Under the pieces are notes generated by a model, which searched no databases, had not been told where the DNA came from, and saw only the letters and a list, made by a program, of their open reading frames with translations. From the NCBI GenBank assembly GCA_016463265.1, contig JAEMRP010000052.1:1-6760 (forward strand): a stretch of 6,760 nt of DNA, given 5' to 3'. The number at the start of each line of letters is the position of its first letter. The first letter of the stretch is position 1. A program made the translations under genes and the position numbers. The stretch comes from Microbacteriaceae bacterium. GTDB lineage: Bacteria; Actinomycetota; Actinomycetes; Actinomycetales; Microbacteriaceae. Shown in pieces: positions 1 to 4,817 of the stretch.

Positions 1-1
1 A

Positions 2-436
2 CACAACCCCGCTGTCATCCCGACACTAGTGGGGATTGCGCGGGGCGTGACGGCTGATCTCGTCATCGGATCGCGCTGGGTTCGCGGCGGCCGAGTGAAC
101 GGTTGGAGCGTCGCCCGCCAAACAATTTCTCGCGCGGGAAATTCTTACGCCCGCCTCGCGTTGCGTTCGAAAATCAACGACATGACCGCTGGTTTTCGCG
201 TCATCCGAGTCGCAAAACTGCGCCAACTGCACCTCGAAACCATCGCGTCGAGTGGCTATTGTTTCCAAATCGAAATCGCCGACCGTGTTGAAGCCGACGG
301 AGGAACAATCATCGAACACCCGATCACGTTCATCGAACGCGCATCGGGTACATCAAAAATGCACCCCGGAATCGTCGTCGAAGCGTTCGTTCGAATCACG
401 GGCTGGGGCGTTGGGCGCTGGTTTCTCGGCCGTTAG
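2..436 (+). CDS. ppm1: Polyprenol monophosphomannose synthase (GT2 family), 3' part
   Basis: This is the C-terminal 144 residues of a family-2 glycosyltransferase; the start and the nucleotide-binding half lie left of the window. The family transfers mannose from GDP-mannose to polyprenyl phosphate at the inner face of the membrane, giving the donor for lipoglycan and protein mannosylation in actinobacteria. Seen in the sequence: the DLVIGSR motif (visible residues 19-25) followed by W-V-R-G-G, which matches the family's GSRY-x-x-GG block; a DMTAGFRV block matching the usual D-x-T-x-GFR segment; and the late E-R-x-x-G-x-SKM motif. No long C-terminal membrane or acyltransferase domain follows, so the protein ends as a stand-alone synthase domain. 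It is convergent with rbpA and its TAG stop overlaps the rbpA stop. Family assignment is firm; the exact polyprenol substrate is inferred. Confidence 0.9.
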   Translation, partial: HNPAVIPTLVGIARGVTADLVIGSRWVRGGRVNGWSVARQTISRAGNSYARLALRSKINDMTAGFRVIRVAKLRQLHLETIASSGYCFQIEIADRVEADGGTIIEHPITFIERASGTSKMHPGIVVEAFVRITGWGVGRWFLGR

Positions 437-822
437 GCCGATTTACGCAACGCACTGAGATCGAGCTGGCCGCTCGCCCGCATCGCAATGATGCGTTCCT
501 GCAGAATGATTTCGAGTTCTTCGATCGTGCGTCGCTTCATCAACTGTTCCCAGTGGGTAACAGTCGGGGCGGCGGGCGCTGGTGCGTTGGGGTCATTGCC
601 CTGGATGGGCTTTCCCTTGGCGTCGAGACGCCTGCCAATGTTGCTCGACCTTGGCGAACGCCAGTCGTAGGGAAGTTCTACTCCGGTCATGAAGGTGACA
701 ACGAATTCCTCGCCGTCTGCCGTGCGGAAGGTCACGTTTTGGCGATCGACGAACTGGACGCCTTCCTCGGTTTCCGAGCTGATTGACCCGAGTCGCGTGC
801 CTTGCATGCGCTTGTTGCTCAT
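433..822 (-). CDS. rbpA: RNA polymerase-binding protein RbpA, cysteine-free variant
   Basis: A 129-residue RbpA, the actinobacterial factor that binds RNA polymerase and group 1/2 sigma factors and stabilises the open promoter complex. Seen: the N-terminal tail with G-x-RLGSIS-x-E-T (residues 8-18); the core domain with R-T-x-DGEEF (33-40), F-x-x-x-x-E-L-P (44-51) and W54; and the C-terminal sigma-interaction helix beginning THW (89-91), then M-x-RRT-x-EELE-x-x-LQER. Mycobacterial RbpA is about 111-114 residues, so this one is longer, through the segment after W54 and a short tail after the helix (116-129). Odd features: there are no cysteines at all (RSPRSS where zinc-binding forms carry CxxC), and the linker before THW (76-89) is Pro/Ala-rich with no Lys or Arg. 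The ATG is supported by AAAGGAG at 829-835, six bases upstream. It lies 81 bp downstream of the GDPD gene on the same strand. Confidence 0.9.
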   Translation of the reverse strand: MSNKRMQGTRLGSISSETEEGVQFVDRQNVTFRTADGEEFVVTFMTGVELPYDWRSPRSSNIGRRLDAKGKPIQGNDPNAPAPAAPTVTHWEQLMKRRTIEELEIILQERIIAMRASGQLDLSALRKSA

Positions 823-828
823 TGTTTT

Positions 829-857
829 CTCCTTTGGCTTGTGGCCTACCTCTTATA
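829..857 (-). promoter_or_regulatory. rbpA ribosome binding site and possible -10 box
   Basis: On the minus strand AAAGGAG (829-835) sits six bases before the rbpA ATG and is the best Shine-Dalgarno sequence in the window. Upstream, TATAAG (852-857) could be a -10 element, giving a short leader, but there is no good -35 hexamer at 16-18 bp. A GGAAT (878-882) resembles the -35 of SigR-type promoters, which drive rbpA in Streptomyces, but no GTT lies 18 bp downstream, so I do not call one. The RBS is solid; the promoter is tentative. Confidence 0.4.
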
Positions 858-903
858 AAGCCAGAACTCTCCGAGATATTCCTGAGCGAAAGTAGAGAAT
901 TGG

Positions 904-1653
904 CTATGAATTCACGACGCGAAGGGCGATATCCGCCCGATCGGTGACAATTCCGTCCACACCAAGCCCCAGCAACCGTCGCATCGTCACTTCGTCGTTG
1001 ACCGTCCAGACATGAACTTCGAGTCCGGCACGGTGGTAACGCTCGACCAGGCGCTCGGTCACGAACGTCATTCCGTTCGCGCGTTCGGGAATCTGCAGCG
1101 CGTGAACGAGGGGGAGGGGAGGGGCGAACCCGAGGCGAGCTGCCGCGGCAATGACGAGAAACTCCGTCGCCGACGGGCTGCTCGCAACGCCGGGCAGGCG
1201 TGCGATGGTCGCGCGGCGGCGCTGCGCACTAAACGAGGTAATCAGCACGCGGTCTCGCGCCTCGGCGTCCGTAACTGCTCGAACGACACCGTCGATCGCT
1301 CTCGCGTCTTTGACATCGATGTTGAACCGTGCGGACGGAAACTGCTCGAGAGCCTGAGCGAGCGTGAGGAACCCCTCGCCGCCCAGGTCAATCTCGGCGA
1401 GTTCCGCGGCCGTGTGGTCCGACACGAGCCCCGAACGGCTGGACACACGGCCAAGAGTCGTGTCGTGCGAAATCATCGCAAAACCGTCCCTCGACCCCAC
1501 GACATCCGTTTCGATGAAGGTCGCGCCCGCGTTGATTGCCGCCCGGAACGACCCGGCGGTGTTTTCCGGTGCGTCGAGGTGAAGACCGCGGTGAGCCAAG
1601 ACACGGGGAGTCGACCCCGCAAAAAAGGGGTGCGCGGCAGCGCGAAACGTCAT
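904..1653 (-). CDS. Glycerophosphodiester phosphodiesterase (GDPD family)
   Basis: A 249-residue GDPD-family protein, the expected length for a single TIM-barrel domain. The family hydrolyses glycerophosphodiesters from phospholipid turnover to sn-glycerol 3-phosphate and an alcohol, using a divalent metal. Seen: AHRG with catalytic-type H21-R22, PENT (29-32), metal-ligand candidates E48 and D50 in F-I-E-T-D, S-HD with H63, a FNIDVKD strand around 110-116, and the late blocks HVWTVND (214-220) and GVDGIVTDR (231-239). There is no signal peptide or membrane segment, so it is probably cytosolic. The ATG has no Shine-Dalgarno sequence; a TACCGT -10-like box ends six bases before it, so a leaderless transcript is likely. 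It is divergent from the SDR gene across 43 bp and may read on toward rbpA. The family is secure; the natural substrate is not known. Confidence 0.9.
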   Translation of the reverse strand: MTFRAAAHPFFAGSTPRVLAHRGLHLDAPENTAGSFRAAINAGATFIETDVVGSRDGFAMISHDTTLGRVSSRSGLVSDHTAAELAEIDLGGEGFLTLAQALEQFPSARFNIDVKDARAIDGVVRAVTDAEARDRVLITSFSAQRRRATIARLPGVASSPSATEFLVIAAAARLGFAPPLPLVHALQIPERANGMTFVTERLVERYHRAGLEVHVWTVNDEVTMRRLLGLGVDGIVTDRADIALRVVNS

Positions 1654-1696
1654 GCGGGCACGGTATCACGCCGACATTGCGTGATAGTTTTGCCCC
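1654..1696. promoter_or_regulatory. Symmetric divergent promoter between GDPD and SDR genes
   Basis: The 43 bp between two divergent start codons. TAGTTT (1685-1690, plus) and TACCGT (1660-1665 read on the minus strand) both fit the actinobacterial TANNNT -10 pattern, and each is followed by exactly six bases and then an ATG, the spacing expected for a leaderless transcript starting on the A. An 8-bp perfect inverted repeat, TATCACGC (1664-1671) and GCGTGATA (1679-1686) around a 7-bp centre, joins them, and the outer TA of each arm is the start of each -10 box. Start codons, -10 boxes and arms are all symmetric about base 1675. No good -35 is visible: the expected -35 of each promoter falls on the -10 of the other. 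Leaderless initiation is inferred from spacing. Confidence 0.6.
1664..1686. repeat. 8-7-8 perfect inverted repeat, possible operator
   Basis: TATCACGC and GCGTGATA are exact reverse complements separated by CGACATT. Half-site centres are 15 bp apart, about one and a half helical turns. The repeat occupies the space between two -10 boxes, so a dimeric regulator bound here would block both promoters. It may equally reflect only the symmetry of the two promoters. I do not recognise it as a known regulator's consensus. Confidence 0.55.
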
Positions 1697-2461
1697 ATGA
1701 GCGCAAATCCCTTGACACCCGGCCAACTCGCGGGGAAATCCGCCTTCGTGACGGGTTCATCGCGTGGAATTGGAGCGGAAACCGTCGGATTTTTCGCCGA
1801 AGCAGGCGCCAAGGTCGCCATTAACTTCCGTGACAAAGAGGCTCGTGCCGAGAAGGTCGCAGCGGGTATCCGCGAGAACGGTGGGGAAGCGATTGTCGTT
1901 GGCGCAGACCTGACCGATTACGAATCAATTACGGCACTTCGTGACACGCTACAGAAGGAATTCGGCGGGCTCGACATCCTCGTCCTCAACGCCTCTGGCG
2001 GCATGGAAGCCGGCAAGGGTGACGACTACGCGATGCGCCTCAATCGCGACGCGCAGGTGAACGCCTTGGAGACACTGCGGCCTCTCCTTCATGCAGGGTC
2101 ACGCGTTGTTTTCATCACCAGCCACCAAGCTCACTTCATTCGCACCGTTGACACGATGCCCGAATACCTCCCGGTTGCGCTGTCCAAGCGCGCCGGCGAA
2201 GACGCGCTTCGCGAGATGATTCCGTCGCTCGAGGCGGACGGAATCGGCTTCGTCGTCGTGTCAGCCGACATGATCGAGGGAACCGTCACCGCGACCCTTT
2301 TGGACCGTGCGAACCCCGGAACCATCGATGCTCGCAAAGAAGCGGTGGGGAAGTTGTACAACGTGTCGGAATTTGCGGCCGAAATCGCCCTCGCGGCCGT
2401 TGAGCCCGTTCCCGCCGACAACACGCGACTGGTCGGCGACACTGGCTACTTCGGCGAATAG
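1697..2461 (+). CDS. Atypical short-chain dehydrogenase/reductase (SDR) family protein
   Basis: A 254-residue single-domain SDR with a Rossmann fold for NAD(P)H. Seen: the nucleotide-binding motif TGSSRGIG (19-26); R45 after the second strand (N-F-R), which hints at NADP(H) preference; GAD (69-71); D93 followed by L-N-A-S-G-G (97-102) in place of the usual NAG; N122; S142 in I-T-S-H-Q-A-H; and SK (163-164) followed by R-A-G-E. Odd: the classical YxxxK pair is not present. Four residues before K164 is V160, and the nearest tyrosine is Y157, seven residues before the lysine. Either Y157 takes over in a shifted loop or this is a non-catalytic or divergent SDR. Start: ATG with no Shine-Dalgarno sequence but a -10-like TAGTTT six bases before it. 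It is the first gene of a probable operon with the next two. The substrate cannot be told from the sequence. Confidence 0.87.
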   Translation: MSANPLTPGQLAGKSAFVTGSSRGIGAETVGFFAEAGAKVAINFRDKEARAEKVAAGIRENGGEAIVVGADLTDYESITALRDTLQKEFGGLDILVLNASGGMEAGKGDDYAMRLNRDAQVNALETLRPLLHAGSRVVFITSHQAHFIRTVDTMPEYLPVALSKRAGEDALREMIPSLEADGIGFVVVSADMIEGTVTATLLDRANPGTIDARKEAVGKLYNVSEFAAEIALAAVEPVPADNTRLVGDTGYFGE

Positions 2462-2469
2462 CCGACCTC

Positions 2470-3084
2470 GTGGCCTCTATCAACTACCCGAAACCGCTCG
2501 TTCTGGCGCGACTCATCGTCGGCCTTTATCTCTTTGGCCTCGGAATCGCCTTTCAGATTCGCGCGACGCTCGGGCTCGCACCGTGGGATGTCTTCGGTCA
2601 AGGCCTCGCGAACATCACGGGGTTGAGCTTCGGGCTGGCCACCGTGCTCGCAAGTGCCCTGATTTTGCTGTTGTGGATCCCGCTCAAGCAAAAGCCCGGA
2701 CTCGGTACCATCTTTAATGCGCTCCTCATCGGACCTTTTATCGATTTGTCACTCCGGTTCGTTCCGTCAGCAGCCGACTGGGGGATTTTCGGGCAAATAG
2801 GCTGGTACGTCCTCGGCATGGCTATCATCGCGCTGGGAACCGGAATCTATATCGGCGCGCGACTCGGTCCGGGGCCGCGTGACGGACTGATGACGGGTTC
2901 GGTGAAAAAGTTCGGCAAGCCCGTCTGGATCGTTCGAACCGTGCTCGAGGGTGGTGCGACGCTCATTGGGCTCGCACTGGGTGGCCCGGTCGGGCTCGGC
3001 ACCCTGTTGTTCGTTATCGGAATCGGACCAATGGTCCAGGTGTCGATGCGGGCGTTCGGAATGGTCGACAAGGGCGGAAAATGA
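2470..3084 (+). CDS. YczE/YitT-type integral membrane protein with internal duplication
   Basis: A 204-residue hydrophobic protein resembling the YczE/YyaS/YitT group of bacterial membrane proteins, whose molecular function is unsettled. (YczE of Bacillus amyloliquefaciens has been linked to bacillomycin D production.) Likely membrane segments, by hydrophobicity, are near residues 10-30, 50-72, 77-98, 108-130 and 155-190, the last possibly two. Seen: L-G-L-A-P-W-D (34-40) and L-G-P-G-P-R-D (132-138) mark equivalent points in two halves that align at a constant offset of 98 residues. The start is a GTG only 8 bp after the SDR stop and without a clear Shine-Dalgarno sequence, so translation is probably coupled to the SDR gene. 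The stop overlaps the NUDIX start. An efflux or transporter-like role is possible, but nothing here proves it. Confidence 0.8.
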   Translation: MASINYPKPLVLARLIVGLYLFGLGIAFQIRATLGLAPWDVFGQGLANITGLSFGLATVLASALILLLWIPLKQKPGLGTIFNALLIGPFIDLSLRFVPSAADWGIFGQIGWYVLGMAIIALGTGIYIGARLGPGPRDGLMTGSVKKFGKPVWIVRTVLEGGATLIGLALGGPVGLGTLLFVIGIGPMVQVSMRAFGMVDKGGK

Positions 3085-3557
3085 ACCACCCCGAGGGTCG
3101 GACACACGTTCTGCACCGAGAAACTGCTCGAATCGTGCTACACGACGGTCGGGGTAAATTCCTGCTGATGCACACGAGGTTCGACCACCGAGTCGGCTTG
3201 CCTCCGCGCTGGATTACGCCCGGTGGCGGAATTGACGACGGCGAGACACCGCTCGAAGCCGCCGTTCGCGAATTGCGCGAAGAGACCGGTCTAATCGTGG
3301 AACCAGATGCGTTGGGAGAGATGCTCGACGCTGTTGACGGTTACTGGGATTGGCCGGACGGGAAAAACTTTCATTCGTATGTTGATCATTTTTTTGCACT
3401 TCGAGTCGACCAATTTGAACTGGATCGTTCCGGTTGGATGGAATCCGAGCACCACGACGTCATCGACATTCGCTGGTGGACACTCGACGAAATCCGCGCT
3501 GAATCGCCGTTCATCGGTCCCGAGCGGTTGATCGAGGTGCTGGATCGCGTGTCCTAA
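3081..3557 (+). CDS. NUDIX hydrolase
   Basis: A 158-residue single-domain NUDIX hydrolase; members cleave nucleoside diphosphates linked to another group, using Mg2+ or Mn2+. Seen: a complete NUDIX box at residues 49-71, with G49, E55, R63-E64-L65, E67-E68 and G70-L71 in the exact G-x5-E-x7-REU-x-EE-x-GU spacing. It is preceded by R-W-I-T-P-G-G-G, as in many mutT-like enzymes. The box is intact, so activity is expected. The C-terminal part is rich in acidic and aromatic residues and holds no second domain I recognise. The ATG overlaps the upstream stop as ATGA and is preceded by AGGG at 3071-3074, so it is co-translated with the membrane protein gene. A house-cleaning role on damaged nucleotides or a specific metabolite are both possible; the substrate cannot be assigned. 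Confidence 0.93.
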   Translation: MNHPEGRTHVLHRETARIVLHDGRGKFLLMHTRFDHRVGLPPRWITPGGGIDDGETPLEAAVRELREETGLIVEPDALGEMLDAVDGYWDWPDGKNFHSYVDHFFALRVDQFELDRSGWMESEHHDVIDIRWWTLDEIRAESPFIGPERLIEVLDRVS

Positions 3558-3559
3558 CG

Positions 3560-3590
3560 GTTGCGGTCAATTCCGCGCAACTTGCTTTAT
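3560..3590 (+). terminator. Possible weak terminator after the NUDIX gene
   Basis: Directly after the stop codon, GTTGCGG (3560-3566) can pair with CCG (3573-3575) and CAAC (3578-3581), leaving a two-base bulge and a TCAATT loop. A T-rich but interrupted stretch (CTTGCTTTAT, 3581-3590) follows. The stem is short and the T run is poor, so this is tentative, but it lies where the operon would be expected to end. Confidence 0.3.
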
Positions 3591-3593
3591 CCG

Positions 3594-3607
3594 ATAATGT
3601 ACATTAT
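3594..3607. repeat. Perfect 14-bp AT-rich palindrome in a convergent spacer
   Basis: ATAATGTACATTAT equals its own reverse complement. It sits in the 99-bp spacer between the convergent NUDIX and trpD genes, where the DNA is visibly AT-richer than the flanking genes. With a TGTACA core it resembles a dimeric-protein binding site more than a hairpin, since an RNA stem would be five weak A-U pairs. No gene starts here, so a normal operator role is unclear. About 0.4 such palindromes are expected by chance in a window this long. Confidence 0.4.
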
Positions 3608-3656
3608 GTCAGAAAGCGTGAATATGGTCTAAAACGGGCCGTTTGGTCCCACTTCC

Positions 3657-4703
3657 CTAGTTGGTGGCGGCGACCCAGGCGTCGAGTTTCTCGCTCGCCG
3701 CGCCGGAATCAATCGAGTGTGCAGAGACCTCAACGGCCTCGGCCATTCGTTCAACGAATGATCGATCGCGCTCGGCTGGGTTCTTCGACAGCCGATGAGC
3801 GACGATTCCGGCTGCCGAGTTCAACACGATGATGTCGCGTGCGGCGCTGGGCTTCCCCGCAAGCACCTCGCGCGCAAGGGCCGCGTTCTCGTCCGGCATT
3901 CCCCCACGAATGGCGTCAATTGTGGAATAGCTGAAGCCGACCTCACGCGGGTCGAAGTCGTGCTCGGTGACACTCCCGCGACTGACTTCGAACACTTTCG
4001 AGTGTCCCGTCGTCGTGATCTTGTCGATACCGTCTTCGCCTCGATACACGAGTGCCGTCGCACCTCGCTGCTGGAAAAGACCGACAGCGAGAGGAATTCG
4101 TGCCGGGTTTGACATACCGAGAGAGTTTGCTTCGGGCCGTGCCGGGTTACACAAAGGGCCGAGCACATTGAAGATCGTCGGAATCGCTAAATCCTGGCGG
4201 ACCGGGCCAGCGTTTCGGAAACCGGGGTGAAACACCATCGCGTTGATGAATGTGACACCGATTTCGGCGAAGACACGCGCAACGTGCTCGGGCTCGAGCG
4301 AAATGTCTATTCCCAAAGCCGTCAGAACGTCGTTAGCGCCCGATTTCGAGCTCGCCGCCCGGTTTCCGTGCTTGATGACGGGAACTCCGGCTGCCGAGAC
4401 AACCATCGCGGCGATAGACGAAACATTGATGACCCCAATCGGGTCTCCCCCCGAGCCAACGATATCGACGGCGTCGGTCGAGATATCGATCGGAAGCGCG
4501 GCGGACAGGATGGCGTCCCGGAAGCCGACGACCTCGTCGACGGACTCCCCCTTGGCGCTGAGAGCAACGAGAAATGCGGCCAGTCGAGCGTCGCTCACGT
4601 CACCGTTCATGATGTCTGTCATCGCACGTGAAGCCTCGGCCACCGCCAGCGAACGACCCTCGAGCAGGTCGTGGAGAAGGGCGGTCCAGTCGACGTTCGG
4701 CAC
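3657..4703 (-). CDS. trpD: Anthranilate phosphoribosyltransferase
   Basis: A 348-residue TrpD, which joins anthranilate and phosphoribosyl pyrophosphate to give phosphoribosylanthranilate, the second committed step of tryptophan synthesis. Length is normal. Seen: an N-terminal helical domain with the M-N-G-D-x-S-D-A-R-L-A-A-F block (32-44); the pyrophosphate loop GSGGD (83-87, Ser where Thr is usual); NVSS (93-96); KHGNRAASSKSGA (111-123) and D125; FHPGFRNAGPVR (158-169); and FNVLGPLCNPA (178-188). Odd: the late metal-binding pair, Asp-Glu in characterised TrpD enzymes, reads D227-K228 here, in E-D-G-I-D-K-I-T-T-T-G. Start is a GTG with no properly spaced Shine-Dalgarno sequence; TAGGGT ends six bases upstream, suggesting a leaderless transcript. 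It is divergent from ctaE, an arrangement also found in mycobacteria, and stands apart from other trp genes in this window. Confidence 0.94.
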   Translation of the reverse strand: MPNVDWTALLHDLLEGRSLAVAEASRAMTDIMNGDVSDARLAAFLVALSAKGESVDEVVGFRDAILSAALPIDISTDAVDIVGSGGDPIGVINVSSIAAMVVSAAGVPVIKHGNRAASSKSGANDVLTALGIDISLEPEHVARVFAEIGVTFINAMVFHPGFRNAGPVRQDLAIPTIFNVLGPLCNPARPEANSLGMSNPARIPLAVGLFQQRGATALVYRGEDGIDKITTTGHSKVFEVSRGSVTEHDFDPREVGFSYSTIDAIRGGMPDENAALAREVLAGKPSAARDIIVLNSAAGIVAHRLSKNPAERDRSFVERMAEAVEVSAHSIDSGAASEKLDAWVAATN

Positions 4704-4817
4704 TCCCCTACCCTATCGTTCTCGACGCGCGCAAAATTGATGAAAAGCGCGCAAAATGCGTGCCAAAACACCCCTATATGGTCGGCTGGACAGCGGAAGT
4801 TGGGCATAATAGAAGTT
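4704..4817. promoter_or_regulatory. Divergent promoter region between trpD and ctaE
   Basis: A 114-bp spacer that must hold the promoters of both genes. Toward trpD, TAGGGT (4710-4715, minus strand) is followed by six bases and the GTG. Toward ctaE, CATAAT (4805-4810), one mismatch from TATAAT, is followed by seven bases and the GTG. Both suggest leaderless or nearly leaderless transcripts. No convincing -35 is seen: TGGACA (4787-4792) lies only 12 bp before CATAAT. Another AT-rich candidate is TATATG (4775-4780). The direct repeats at 4727-4757 lie between the two promoters. Confidence 0.5.
4727..4757 (+). repeat. Two 11-bp direct repeats, 20-bp period
   Basis: GCGCGCAAAAT occurs exactly at 4727-4737 and 4747-4757, start to start 20 bp, close to two helical turns, so both copies face the same side of the DNA. 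A degraded third copy, GCGTGCCAAAA, begins at 4758. By chance an 11-bp repeat in 114 bp is expected about 0.0015 times. The location between divergent trpD and ctaE starts suggests a binding site for a regulator bound side by side; the protein is unknown. Confidence 0.6.

Noticed and set aside
865..882. SigR-type promoter for rbpA (GGAAT ... GTT)
   Set aside because: The two elements are 10 bp apart instead of about 18; at 18 bp the sequence is TTT, not GTT.
1012..1824. Long plus-strand reading frame of 270 codons
   Set aside because: It is antisense to the GDPD gene and runs across the divergent promoter into the SDR gene in another frame; the product is Arg-rich with no recognisable domain, while the minus-strand frame carries all GDPD motifs.
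3631..3644. Hairpin AAACGG/CCGTTT as a terminator for trpD
   Set aside because: Only about five pairs with a three-base loop and a single extra T after it on the minus strand; too weak to call an intrinsic terminator.
4227..4740. Plus-strand reading frames opposite trpD
   Set aside because: They are antisense to well-conserved TrpD motifs and their products look like low-complexity shadows.
4787..4810. TGGACA and CATAAT as a -35/-10 pair for ctaE
   Set aside because: The spacer is 12 bp, too short for a standard housekeeping promoter; only the -10-like box is kept.
4671..4817. N-terminal extension of ctaE from an ATG at 4671
   Set aside because: It would overlap the start of trpD on the opposite strand and both promoters, and has no CtaE similarity; the GTG at 4818 gives the family's V/M-T-S-A start and 207-residue length.
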